Shown here: piece after piece, positions 44,921-56,656 of the stretch
Numbering within the stretch: position 1 is the first letter of the stretch
Layout: every line of letters starts with the position of its first letter
NCBI GenBank assembly: GCA_034406715.1
Contig: CP137880.1
Location: 372,001-436,000, forward strand
Reading direction: 5' to 3'
DNA: 64,000 nucleotides
Origin: Rhodotorula mucilaginosa
Taxonomy: Eukaryota; Basidiomycota; Microbotryomycetes; Sporidiobolales; Sporidiobolaceae
The notes under the pieces: model-generated
Databases searched by the model: none
What the model was told of the DNA's origin: nothing
Seen by the model: only the letters and a program-made list of their open reading frames with translations
Program-made: the position numbers and the translations under genes

Positions 44921-45523
44921 CTGCAGCCAACGGGCGCGCAAAGTGAGTGCAACGTCGCCAGCTGAAGCGGATCGAGCGGCCCGAGTGCTGCTGGTTGCCC
45001 TTTGTACGTACCTTGAGCTGGTCCTAGTCTGGTCTGTAGGTGCGATGCTGCTGCGAGGTCCGAGGACGCGAGATCGAGCTGCCGTCGGCGAGAGCGAGAG
45101 GCGAGTGCGTCGAAGCGAGAGAGAGAGAGAGTCGCTCTTTGATGGAAGCTGCTCGGCTAAAAGCTGTCTCTGCGAAGCTTGCAAGGGCTCTCCTGCTGGT
45201 GCTGCTTGTCCTCTGCGCCGCTGTGTGTTGGCCTCGCGCGGCACAACCGCAAAAGGAAGACGCGCACCGACGCGCGCCTCCCCTCAGTCGCTCATCGAAC
45301 TCCGACTACATATGGACCGGAGCGATACCCTCATGGGCTGAAAAGAGTCATTAGATCCGGCCCTTCTATTTGCAGCAGAATGAGTAGAAAAGCGAGGTAT
45401 AAAAAATGCGCGCGTTTGGTTGACCTTTCGACGACGCGACCAAGTTGACCTCTTGCAGATCGACCGCCTCGAGGCTGCCTCCCCATCGATGCGAGCATAG
45501 CGGGCGAGACTGCGACGTCGACG
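44921..45523. other. Divergent spacer, no gene accepted
   Basis: This 603-bp stretch lies between the SUR7-like and BRCT genes. A plus-strand frame to 45341 is open but has no domain, and most of it overlaps the SUR7-like gene or its promoter. Confidence 0.35.
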
Positions 45524-47247
45524 ATGGAAGCGTACTTGTCATCGACCAAGCCGCGCCATGCCTCGACCGCAGCGCGCACAGACTCGCTCAAGCCGGCGTC
45601 GTCGCATCCTTCAACCTCCTCGTCGTCGCATCGAGCAGGCTCAGTCAACCCCGCCCAGGGCAAACCACGCCCGTACGAGTCTTTGACCGATGCGCCCAAG
45701 GCTCCGGCGAGCTTGACCAGCAAGAATATGGTCCAGGGCGGGCTCAGAGATCGCAACAAAGCCATCATCAACACTCTCGGAAAGGAGGACAACCCCATCA
45801 CCAACAGCACGGCCTACTCCCGCACAATGCACATTCAGGTACGTGTCCCTGAACGTGCTTTCTGCCCGCGCGGGCGTAAATTTGACCTCGTTTCGTGTTC
45901 GGGTAGAGCTGCGCGACCGGGCATCAATCCGGCGGAGGAGGCAAACGCTGGACCCTGCACCGGAACGCCAAACTCAAGCTCCAAGCCGCCGACTCGGAAA
46001 CACAGGCACTCAAGGGTGTCATCGCCTACATCAACGGCTATACTGGTCAGTGCAAAGCCGTGGTGAGGCACCTCAGACCGTGCGTTGACCCGTCGTTGAA
46101 TCCGAGCAGGCCGCGACGTGACCAACACGCAACTCAAAGAGTTGGTCGAACGTCAAGGAGGTAGCTTTGTGTGAGTTGAGATGGGCAGACGATGAAAGGT
46201 CGTCGAAGGTACCGACCGCTCACGTATGCTCCTCCCACAGCACGGTCGCCTCCGCCCGGGTGACCCACATCTTTGTGACCGAGAACCTGTCGGCCAAGAA
46301 GGCGCAACACTACCTCGAAGCGCGACGCAAGAACGGGACCAAACTCGTCACGCCAGAGTGGGCGATCGCGTGCGCCGAGAGGGGCAAGAGGGTCTCGGAG
46401 GCAAAGTACGCCGCTCCGGTCTTTAACGAGGTGCGCGCGCTCTTCTGTCTCCTCTCTCTTATCGGATCGGGCAGATCTCTACTTCTTTTGGAACGAGAGA
46501 CTGATGTATGCTGTGCGGTATGTACAGCTCCAGGAATCGACGTACGCGTTCTTTTCTCGCTCGTCGGCTTCGCCAGCTGCCGATCCTCCGAACGCACCAT
46601 CTTCGCCCGAGAGACCCGGCGCACGCACTCGGTCCAGCTACAAACAGACACGAGAGTCCAATTCACCGGAGCCCGGTCCCGCTCGGCGAACGCCCGAACC
46701 GGTTCCCGCTCCTCCGAGCTCCATCCTCCTTCCAGCCGCACCAGTCTCTCCCCTCCGTCGCAGTCCCCGCCGCTCTTTCTCCACAATCAAGACGACAACG
46801 ACAACAACCTCAGCGACCGCGCTCCTCCTCGCCGAGATCAAAGCCGCCAAGGCGCAACGATCGCCGTCTCGCAGTCCGGCGTCAAAGGCTGCGGAACGGA
46901 AACGAGGGTGGTGCGCGACTTGGGAATGTGTTGTTGAGAGCCCTGGGAGTCGGAAAAGGAGGAGGAAGAGGGAGGAAACACAGCGTGTTGAGAAGGAGAA
47001 GGAGAATGGCGTTGCGGCAACAAATTCGAAGGCGTCGAGGAGGAGCAAGGCGAAACCGCCGTCGGCGGAGGAGGTCCTCGTCCTCAACAGTTCGGACGCC
47101 GAAGACGATTCGGCCGCCTCTCTTCCGCGTGCGGCTGGACCCCCCTACGGGTTGCTGACGAGCGCATCCGAGAGGGGGACGGACGCGGACGCGGACGAAG
47201 AGGAGGAGGATGAGTGGTCGTTGCCGCCGAGTGCGCAGAGGCGATAA
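45524..47247 (+). CDS. BRCT protein resembling the N-terminus of Rev1
   Basis: The start is MEAYLSSTKPRHAS at 45524; the stop is TAA at 47245-47247. About five exons encode around 480 residues. After a Ser-rich leader and KNMVQGGLRDRNKAIINT, one BRCT domain is spread over several exons: VIAYINGYTGRDVTNTQL, ELVERQGGSFV, VTHIFVTENLSAKKA and KLVTPEWAIACAERG. The INGYT and HIFVTENL elements are those of the Rev1 BRCT. The rest is Pro/Ser-rich, then Lys/Arg-rich (SRKRRRKREETQRVEKEKE), then acidic (DADEEEEDEW). No Y-family polymerase domain follows before the stop. A role in binding phosphorylated repair partners or DNA ends is plausible from the BRCT domain. The final exons are less certain than the BRCT part. 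Confidence 0.75.
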
Positions 47248-47626
47248 ACCAGCCCGCTCGGTCTCTCCGAACGGAGCATGTCGTCTTTATAGACCAGAGT
47301 ATTTTGTATACTGGCCCTGCTGTTGTTGTTGTTCATACCCTTATTCGTAGAGAACAAGTGGTCCTCGGTTCTCCGTCTCCTTTTTCTCATTTCTCGCCCT
47401 CTCTCTCTTGTTCGTCCCCTCCCTTTTTTTAAAGTTCCGACTCGAGAGAAGTAACCGCCTTCATATAGAGTGCTGATCAACAGAGCACGCGTGCGCAGCC
47501 CGCCACGTGAGACTGGATCGGTCGTTGTTTAGTCACTCATCTCGGTCGCTTCCCCTTCCTCTCGCCTCTCACCGTCTCGCGGCGTACCGGCTCGCTGGGC
47601 CGCAGGGGGGCGCTCGGCCGACTACC
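47248..47626. other. Spacer between tandem plus-strand genes
   Basis: This 379-bp stretch holds the 3' flank of the BRCT gene, with a GTT repeat near 47320-47335, and the T/C-rich promoter of the kinase gene. No gene was seen. Confidence 0.4.
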
Positions 47627-50600
47627 ATGGCCAAGGAGGTCGATATGGGCTTGCGCCCTGCGTCGCCGCAGCCGTCGAAGCGGCATGGCCGTGACCCGCT
47701 CACCTTTACTTGGTGCAAGCTGGAGACTCTCGCCACAAGCGCCAGCGCGACGACGGAGGAGGACAACCGCGACGACTCTGACCCGATCGAGAGCGTGACC
47801 GTGACCGACTCGTCGTCGTCGTCGTCGTCGTCCGGCAACGCGAACGCAGCGGCGTTCAAGTCGACCTCTGCCATCGCATCAAGTCATCAAAGCGATTGGT
47901 ACCGCTTCCCGGCGCCGACTCAGCTCGACGCGAAACGCTCAACCCCCTATGTCGACAATGTCACGCGCTTGGAGGCGAGGCTCCTCGGCAGGGACAGGGA
48001 CAAGGACAAGGTTCCCGCGGTCAGCTCGACAAAGTGGGATTTCAAGATGGTCGGGCAGTGGCGAGTTGGCGAGCTGCTCGGGAAGGGGACCAGTGGTGCG
48101 TACACAGGCGGCACTGGTTCATGGGTGGAGGAGATGCTCATCAACCGATGGGTTCCTCGGCCTGCGCTGTTTTTCTTCCCTTGGTGTCCGCACAGGTCAA
48201 GTCCGACTGGTCCGAAGCATCGAGAGCGGCGTCTTCGCCTCCATGAAACGGGTCATTCACCTCCCCAATGACCACAAGGTACTTTTACACCATGTCTTTA
48301 CAGCCTCACCCCCGCGTCGCATCACTCTGAGGTGGTGGTCTTTCCGCCCTCGCAGCACGCGCATTCGATCCACCGCGAAGTCTGCATCATGAAGCTGGCG
48401 GCGAATCACCCGCACCTTCTCCAGCTCTACGACATCTACCAGACGGCCGAACACTAGTAAGCACCAGCGACCATTCGGAGTCGGAATCTGCCATGTCCTG
48501 ACAGAATGGGGAACGCTCGCAGCTACATCCTGACCGAGTACACCGAGCTCGGCGAGCTCTTCCAATACGTCCAGCAGAATCTCCTCCTGCCGCAATACGT
48601 ACATCGCTACTTTTGCCAATTGATCAGCGCCGTGAGTCCCTTCCTCGACCGCGTTGACATCCGCCTTGAACGAGCTGCGGGACTAACGCTCGCAACGTCC
48701 CTGCGACAGGTCGCGCACCTCGCTCGCTTCCGGATCTGCCATCGCGACATCAAGCTGGAGAATATCATGATGTGGCGCGACGAGGACGGCGAAGTCTCGA
48801 TCAAGCTGATCGACTTTGGCATGGCGACGTACCAGCCCGAAGGCGAGTTGTTGACGATGAGCTGCGGAAGTCCGCATTACGCCGCGCCTGAGATCATGGA
48901 GGTGAGTCGCACATGCGAGCCTGTCCTTTCTGCTTGTTGCGCGTCACCGGACAGCGATGGATCCAAGCTGATGCCTTAGAGACTGGCTTGCCGTGACAGG
49001 GTTTCGCGTACGACGGCATCAAGTCCGACACCTGGTCCTGCGGCGTCGTCCTCTACGCCATGATCGCTCGCAAACTTCCCTTTGACGACGACGACATTCC
49101 GACGCTCATGAACAAGGTCCGGATCGGTCACTACGAGATGCCGCTCTCGGTGCAGGAGGAAGCGCGCGACCTCATCTCGCTTTGTCTCGTCAAGGACCCT
49201 TCGGAACGCATCACGGTGAGCTCACAGTCAGAGATCATCACCGCTTTCGCACACCTACAGCTGACTTTGACCGGCTTCTCCTCGTCCGCCCGCAGCTCCC
49301 CGAGCTGCTCGCGCACCCATTCATCGTCCAGCCGATCGACCCTCCGCCTCACGCCGCTTTCCGCGTCTTCGAGCGGGTCGACCCTCCGCGAGCTGCATAC
49401 GAAGTGAATGAGCCGCTCGTCGAAGACATTGTCAGCGACGTTGCCATGTTGTTGGGGATCGAGGACACCAAGGTGGTCGAGAGGCAGATCAGGTTGCCGC
49501 TCAAGTGAGTCACCCCTCTTTCGGGTTTTGCGCGATGAAGCCTTCCATCGCGATATTGACAATCGTTGTCGTCATCCTCCGGTCCCTCCTGACAGTACGC
49601 ATGCTCGCGTTTTCTACCTCGTTTTCCTCGGGTACCGGACGCCGAGCCTCGTCGCCAAAGAGGACGAGCAACAACAGCTTCTCAAATCGTGCTTCGACAG
49701 CTCTGGTCCTTCGTGCGAATCGGCGTATGCGTCAACGGCATCTACGCGTCGCTCGTCCTCGTCCCCGGCCATCGCTTTTCCGCTTCCGCCTCTCGACGAG
49801 AAGGAGACCAGCGACGCGCTCGTCTTTGGTCCGCGACGCAGCGTCACAGAGTCTGGTAACATACTCCCCGAAAACTTCAACCGGAAGGGCCCGAGCCAGG
49901 CCGGAGGCCGACCGGGAAAAGCCGTCATCTCCTCCGCCTCGGACGCTCCCGCCAATCGCGAGTGGAACGCGCTGCTCACTGAAGGCTTCGTCTTCCCGAA
50001 GCCCTCGTCGACGGTCACGTCCGGCACCAACTCGCCGGATTCTCCGAAGCTGGAAAAGCAGAGCGACCTTGGTCTCGCGCTGGACCTGGCGACGCCGCAG
50101 ACCGCCGCTCTCGCAGACGACCGTCCAGCAATCGTCCCAGGCGTCCTCAAGTTGTCGCCCTCTGTGTCCCCTTCGCTGCGTGAACTGTATTCGAGGGGCA
50201 TGATACGCATCGACGGAGTTGATTCCTCCTCGAGGATTTCCGTCGAGACTGCGCCGACGTCGTCGGGGAGCGCCACCGCTCCTGAAGCGCTTCCGCCTGC
50301 TGCTGATGCAGCCGCGGCTTCGGATTCGGGTCCGCCAACTCGACAGGTTCGCTCCAAGGCTTCGATCCACCAGCGACTCCGCTCGATCTTTACCGCCCCG
50401 CACGTCCGCCAGAAATCGACCGCCAGTGCGCCGAGTCGGGTTGAGAAGGCTCCAGCCGACCCTGCAGCGACGGTCCAGCCTCGTACTCGACGCTCGCGAC
50501 CGCACCCGATCACAATTCGCTGGTCCGTCACGGACGCCGTCGCGGAGGTGGACACGGAAGACGAGCGCTCGCCGAGCTCGACGCACTCTGCGCATTCGAG

Positions 50601-51717
50601 CCTCCTCAAGCGTTCCGACGGGTACACGTCGTTCGAGCGTGCCTTGGCGGGGAAACCTCCCGTCTCGCCGGGCTTGTTCACGTTTGGCGCGATCCTCGAG
50701 AAAGGCGCCTCTGGACCCGCTGGTGAGCGTGTCAAGGGGCGCGGGCGTTCCCCTGCTCGTACCAAGCCGACTTTCGAGGTGTACGAAGATCCCGAAGAAC
50801 CGAACGAATGCACGGCGACGCCGCGCGCGTCGGCTGTCAACAAGCAGGTCTTGACGCCGAAAGGCTCGATCCCGGCGGCGGAGGAGGTCGACGCGAAGGG
50901 CTGGCGCTTGCTGCGGAAAGCCTCGTCCCACGTCGTCGGTCGCGTTCGTCGAACCGTCGCCAGTCGCCCCACCTCACTCGTGATCTCGTCTCGCACCGAA
51001 GATGCCGCTCGTACGACTCCGCGCCGTCCGGTCTCGCAGGTGCCGACGGTCACCATCGAGTTCGCGAGTCCGGCCGAGGCGAACCAGAACGCGAAGACGG
51101 TTCCTTTGATGCAAGACCTGCCATCGGATGCGCAGCCGAGTCACCCATGGCGGTCGAGTACGTCGACTTTGAGTGAAGCTGGCGACCGCATTGGCCTCCG
51201 CTGGCGCCGTTCTTCGCTCTCGATTCAGCTTCCGTCGATCGAGCCCCGTCAAGGCGAAGGAGCGTCAATGGAGCATTCGCCGGCTTTCGATCTTTGCACG
51301 CCTACCAGCATCTCGTTTCAAGAAACGACGCACACGGACGGCGCCCGCCTTACGGACAACGAAGAACTCTCTCGCTCTCTGCAACAGACCGAGATGGAGA
51401 ACCGCATGCTGCGCATGAGCTTGCAGGACAAGGACGCCGAACTCGAACTCCTCCGCGCGCGCGAAAGGTCGCTGGCCGACTGCCTCCGGACCGGGAACGA
51501 CATGGTCCGCGAGCTGAGCGAGGAGCGGGACGAACTCGAAGATCGCTTGAGGCGCATTAGTTGGTACAGCTGCGGCGGAGATCCGGCTTGGCTCGAGGGC
51601 GGTAAAGCGAAGCCGGGTGGCGGACGCAGTCAGAGGAACGCGAGTGACAGCTCCCCCGAAGCAAAGTGGCTCGGCAGCGCGAGGAGGTCGCCGTTCCAGG
51701 ACGAGGCATCCGCTTGA
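47627..51717 (+). CDS. Gin4/Hsl1/Cdr2-type (Nim1-related) protein kinase
   Basis: The start is MAKEVDMGLRPASP at 47627; the stop is at 51715-51717. Eight or so exons encode about 1200 residues. A Ser-rich leader includes a coding TCG repeat near 47810-47830. The kinase domain has the glycine loop split by an intron (WRVGELLGKGTS, then GQVRLVRS), the lysine in FASMKRVIHL, the catalytic loop ICHRDIKLENIM, KLIDFGMA and the CGSPHYAAPEIM segment typical of Nim1-related kinases. The long tail is Ser/Pro-rich and disordered, and near the end carries a predicted coiled coil (RTGNDMVRELSEERDELED). These kinases link septins and cell size to Wee1 control and bud-neck assembly. The exact member (Gin4, Hsl1 or Cdr2) is not resolved. 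Confidence 0.85.
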
Positions 51718-52217
51718 TCTATCGCTTTTCATCTCCACGACTCTATGTTCTTTTGTTGTTGTCTCTACCCAGTCCCTCCCCGCTCAAGTAGTTGCTGTCT
51801 TTATCACTGCATCGAGGTTCCAACGTGCTCTGCCCGCTTTCCGATTCGCATTTCGATTCTGGACGAGAGAATGCATGACGGCGAGAGATGCATGACGGCG
51901 AGAGAACTACTGTACAGGACAGGCACGGCACGCAGAGAGCGGAAAGTACAGGCGGTGCAGTCGAAGGGAGCAAGAGCGAGTGAGGAGGCGAAGAGCTTCG
52001 GGCGAAACGGAGGCAAACTGTAGGTGTACAACGAAATGGCACGGCGGGAGTCGGGAACGGAGAGAAAACGTGAGCGCGAGAAGAAAAACAGTGTCTTTGG
52101 GCGAGTGAGGTTTGTAAATCGAGCGATTAGGCGTGAGCGAGATTGTTATGTACAGCACGGCGTGGAATCGGTCGAGGGGGCTTGTGTCCGATAGTAACCG
52201 AGAGACGGGACGGCATC
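51718..52217. other. Convergent 3' spacer
   Basis: This 500-bp stretch lies between two kinase genes that face each other. A 12-bp unit (GCATGACGGCGA) is repeated near 51872-51902. No gene was seen. Confidence 0.4.
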
Positions 52218-54857
52218 TCAGAAGAGAACCTGCAAGGTTTCGTCCTGCTCGTTCGCCGCCAGCTGTTCGCGCAACGCGCGTTCGACGTCCTTCTTCGCCT
52301 TGAAGGTGAACCCGACCCAGACGCCGCGGGCGAGTCCCGGGTCAGCAAAGCCGCGTTCGACGACGGCGTCGACGTGGCGTTGCTTTTCTCGCACTTCGGC
52401 GTACTTGGCCATGTCGGATTCGGAAGAGAACTGCAGGTTAGGGGCGGTGAGCACTACTTACCCTGTTGGAGAAATTGTAATATGAGAGAGCGAGAGACGC
52501 ACGTCGTCGAAGTAGCCGGCGTCGACTTCCGAGTCGAGCGCGGGGATGAAGGGTGCTTTCCGTTCGCGGAGGTGGTCCCAATCCACGCCGCGGAAGAACG
52601 GGTGCTGCTTGACCTGGTCGAGGGAAGACATGCGGCGATCCTTGTGGGCGATCAAGCTGTCCCCGGGATGGGGAACGAAGCAGAGGCGCACATTCGTCAG
52701 TTTCTCCAGGACCCGACACAATGCGACTTGGGACTTGAGGACATCGCCTGCGCACCAAGTGATAGCGGACCAGCCGTCGTCGCTCAAGTTGAAAATCAAG
52801 TCCTCCGGACGATCATAGTGCGGTCGCCGCAAGACGCGCTGCCAGTTCTTGAGGTTCGTCCACGTCTCGTCTGGCGTCGCTCCCGAAAAGGGTGGGAAGC
52901 CCGCCAAGAACCTGTTTGTGTTCGCCAACTTCGAGAATCAGGACCAACCTCATCGCATGGGAGTGATGATGAATGGGTACAAGGGAAGACGCCGGGGAAC
53001 GCACTCGAACAGGATGCAGCCGAGACTCCAGTAATCCACCGAATACGAGTAGCTCTGACCCCTCAGGGTCTCGATCGCCATATAGTCGGGCGAACCGACG
53101 ACCGAATCGGCGTACCGAGCGTCGGCGAGCCGCAGGGTCTTGTAGATCGATTTCATCTCGAGCGTCGAGCGGTACACGAGAGGCGAGTTGTCGGCGACTT
53201 CGTCCAGCTGCGGAGGGGCAGGGGTCATGCTGTGTCAGTCGCTGCTATCGACATCGACGAGAGAAGGTGCGAGCCCTGGGGCGGCGGAGTCACTCGCTTC
53301 TCAAGACGACGACGACGGCGCTGGGCAGACCAGACTGACCTTGTGTTTGAGATGCTCGATCTTGCCCGGGTTGAGCGCACCAGCCGCGAGGCCAAAGTCG
53401 GTCAACTTGATATGGCCCGTCGTGTCGATCAAGAAGTTCTGCAGAGGCAAGTCCGACATAACTCCTCGCATCGTCAATACTCGGGCAGTGACGATAATTC
53501 GTCGAGTTCGGACGGAGGCTCACCTCGGGTTTGAGATCGCGGTGGATGTAGCCGAGTTTGTGCAACTCGGCGACGGAGCAAAACATCTCGGAGATGTAGA
53601 ACCGCGCGTGCTCTTCCTTCAGGACGCCCGAGTTGTTGAGCAAGGTCCGGAAATCGCCGCCGGCGATGAAATCCTGTCGCGCGCACAACAACGGGGGAGT
53701 CAAATGACCTGACTCGTCAGGCGAGTTGGACTTTCATGTTTAAGGAGGAGTGAGCGAGCAGACCCACCATGGCGAGAAAGACGTGCTCGGCGTCTTGGAA
53801 GGCGTAGAGGAGTCGAACGAGCCACGGCGAAGACGTTGACGCGAGGATGTCGCGCTCCGTCAAGACGTGTCGGATCTGCGCGCGCGCGCGTCTCAAACCC
53901 GTCAGCTTCCAGACAACCCCGGGATCAAGGCGATTCTGAAACGCACCTCGTCCATCTTTGCGAGGGTGCGCTTCTTCATCTTTTTGAGCGCAACAACTTG
54001 CTGCGTCTCTTTGTGCCTCGCGAGGTACACTTCACCGTACCCGCCCTGCCCGACCTGGGTCACGATATGGAACTGCTCCAAGCGGAGTTTGGTCCTCCGT
54101 TTCCGGAGCGCGGTCCGTTCGCGTTCGGTGTGGGCGGTCCATTCGGTGGTGAGTTGTTGGGGAGAAAGGTGGCGCGATGAGGCGGATTGCTTGAAAGCTG
54201 CGAGGCGGGTCTTGCGCGACGAGAGGTAGGTCAAGAGGTCAAAGTAGTGGTCGTAGAAGTCTGTTGCGGGTGGCGCAGATTCGGGGTCTTTTGTCAGTTG
54301 AAACTTGTCCCGGATCGCTTCGGCGAGGTGAACATCTCCCCAAGCGATACACACGCCGACTGACAGAGTTGCGCGACGTCAGCTTTGCGCTTGACCTCTT
54401 GCGAGTCGAGTTTGGCCTTTTCCCACTCTTTGAACCCTTGCCCTTTTCTCCAACTGACGATGCCGGTCGCGTTCCCCATGGTCGAGTCTCGGAGCTGGTT
54501 CGGGTGCGGGTACTGGAACGCCGCGTGGGCGGGGGCGTTGCCCTGAGCTGCGAGGAGTTGTGCGACTGTGGGATCTGACGAGTATCCGGGCGGTTGACGA
54601 GCCGTGGTCGCCGCCGTCATGGACTGGGCGAGGTGGTGCGGCCTGCCATACGGGTTGACAACGGCGGTTGCGGTCGTCTTGGTCGGCGACGGTGGCAGTG
54701 GCCTGTGATAGTGACTCGACTGGCTCTGCGCGAGCGGGTTCAGAGCAGCGCTGCTGGGTGCAGAGGCGGACGTCGAGGAGGACGACGAGGAGGAAGCGAT
54801 GACCGAGTGGAAGAGCGTGTTGTTTTCCTTGTTGGCGGGATAAGGGTAGTGCGCCAT
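52218..54857 (-). CDS. DBF2: Dbf2/Sid2-type NDR kinase
   Basis: The start is MAHYPYPANKENNTLFHS at 54857; the stop is at 52218. About eight exons encode around 700 residues. An N-terminal Ser/Ala/Gln-rich region precedes the NDR N-terminal helices that bind Mob1 (FYDHYFDLLTYLSSRKTRL). Kinase signatures are FHIVTQVGQGGYGEVYLA, VVALKKMKKRTLAKMDE, YIHRDLKPE and NFLIDTTGHIKLTDFGLAAG, then the NDR-type insert, VVGSPDYMAIETL, VDYWSLGCILFE and FPPFSGATPDETW. The C-terminus has FIPALDSEVDAGYFDD and the hydrophobic motif VWVGFTF. Dbf2/Sid2 drives mitotic exit and septation. All catalytic residues are present. KEN in the N-terminus could be a degron, which is inference. It is divergent from Spc25 with a 325-bp shared promoter. 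Confidence 0.92.
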
Positions 54858-55182
54858 CTGGGCTCCCCGCTATGCCCTTGTGTTGTACACTATGAAGAAG
54901 GGGAGAGAGACAAAGAATGCGGTCATGGGACCGAGGCAAGTTGAGCCAACAATCCACCGCCCATCTCTCAGTCGCTGTGTGCTTTCCAGTAGCTCAGAAT
55001 TTATGCAAGATCAATCCAAGCTCTACAGGAGGCTGCAACGAGGCCCCGAGCGCCCTCAGAGCGAGTCCCTCCTGCGAGAAGGTGACGCGCCCCGACGCGT
55101 CTCTCGCCCGTCGATCGGTCACTCAACTTCTCGCAGTTCTCGCTCGTGCAACTCTGCAGCTACGCCCACGCAGACAGTGACA
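54858..55182. promoter_or_regulatory. Divergent promoter between Dbf2-type kinase and Spc25
   Basis: This 325-bp region lies between the start codons of two mitotic genes. ACGCGTC occurs near 55095, within GACGCGTC; ACGCGT is the MluI-cell-cycle-box core of G1/S promoters in yeasts. A 6-bp core is weak evidence by itself. Confidence 0.35.
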
Positions 55183-56441
55183 GGATGGCCACTGCGTTTG
55201 CACCTCGCATGTCGATGCCCGGAACTCCCCGCGGCAACGGCACCACCCCGCGCTCCGCCCGTCGCTTGCAGTCGACTCCCTCGTCGAGACTCTCGTTGGG
55301 CGGCAACTCGCTCGGCGCAGTCCACCACGCAGCCGCTGCGCTCGCCCCCTTACCGCCAATCAACACCCGCACGTACCCCGAGCGGAGCTATGCCGACGAC
55401 GACGAGTTGCGCGACTTGATGGAGCGAGACAAGGTCGCCGTCGACGACGCCGTCTCGATCCTCGGCCACGCCCTCGCCTCGACTCGCAAACGCCTCGTCG
55501 AGTCGCTCGAAGAGATCGCAGCCGAACACAAACGCCTCGAACGTCTGACGCGCGAACTGGGAGATGCAGCCAAGGACATGGTCAAGACGGTGCAGAGGGA
55601 AAAGGACGAGATGGACAAGGCCAAGTCGCTCGAGAATGAGGTTCAGACGAGGGCGAGGTCGCTCGCAGTCCAGGTCGAGACCGCCAACGGAGAAGTCAAA
55701 GAGATTCAGGCGAGGTTGCAAGCCAGGCGAGAACGTGCGCTTCTTTTTTTTTTCGCTTCCTCGCGCGACGACGACGGCCTGTGCTCTGTTTACTCATCCG
55801 AGCGTCACCTGGGCCCGCAGTCAAAGCGAAACAGCGCGCCGCATTTACGAACCAAGTCGCCCGCAACGGACCCGAACTCGCCTTTCTCGAACAGAAACTC
55901 GGCCTCTCGATCCGCGGCAAAGCTCGTGCGTTTTCCCCTCATCACGTGTGTATACAGGTATGGCCGAACGTTGCTCTGACACACACAGACACAAATGATG
56001 GACCTCTGGCAGCCGACATCGTCCAATTTGCGTTCCACAACATCGACTCGGCGTCATTCCATCGCACGTTCTCGCTCGACCTCGACGCATCCAAGGCGCA
56101 GTACTCCGGTACGTCCAGTCTCTGATCTGCCATCACGCAATCTCGGAACGCGCATATAGTCAGGAAGCTCGTCCTTACTCTCTCACCACCACCATCGCAC
56201 GCACGCAGTCTCAAGCATCACCCCGCCTTCCTTCCTCCCTTCGACCGTCCTCTCCCCGCTCCTCTCGACGCTCAACTCGTCCCGAAACTTGTACCGCTTC
56301 ATCCTCGCGGTCCGGCACGCGTTCGTCGACGAGGTCGCGCTCGAGAAGAAGAGCTTTGCGAGCGAGTTGGAGAGGGAGAAGGAACGGAAACGGGTCAGGG
56401 AAGGGCGCGAGAGGGAGGAGGTGGTCAGAGGGGCGGTGTGA
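55183..56441 (+). CDS. SPC25: Spc25, Ndc80 kinetochore complex subunit
   Basis: The start is MATAFAPRMSMPGTP at 55183; the stop is TGA at 56439-56441. Four exons encode about 340 residues. After a Ser/Pro-rich leader, a long coiled coil runs from residue 70 to 180 (RKRLVESLEEIAAEHKRLE, GDAAKDMVKTVQREKDEMD). The C-terminal globular domain is of Spc25 type: FLEQKLGLSIRGK, IVQFAFHNIDSASFHRTFSL, VSSITPPSF and LYRFILAVRHAFVDEVAL. Spc25 pairs with Spc24 and links the Ndc80 complex to the inner kinetochore. The leader is longer than in many orthologues. The C-terminal tail is very basic (EREKERKRVREGRER). Confidence 0.85.
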
Positions 56442-56656
56442 GAGCGATACGACATGTATCGTCTTTTCCTCCAGGGTAGAGATCGTGTGTTGTTGTGTAT
56501 TCGACGGGGTCTCCCTCTCGGCTTTCAGGAGCCATCAGACTCGCGAAAGAACGTGACCGCGTGGAGTCTCTATATACGTTGGCACACAGAACCACATCGG
56601 AATACAAGTAGACCTTCGCAAGAATGCGCGCGACGGAAACAAAACGGGCCGAACAA

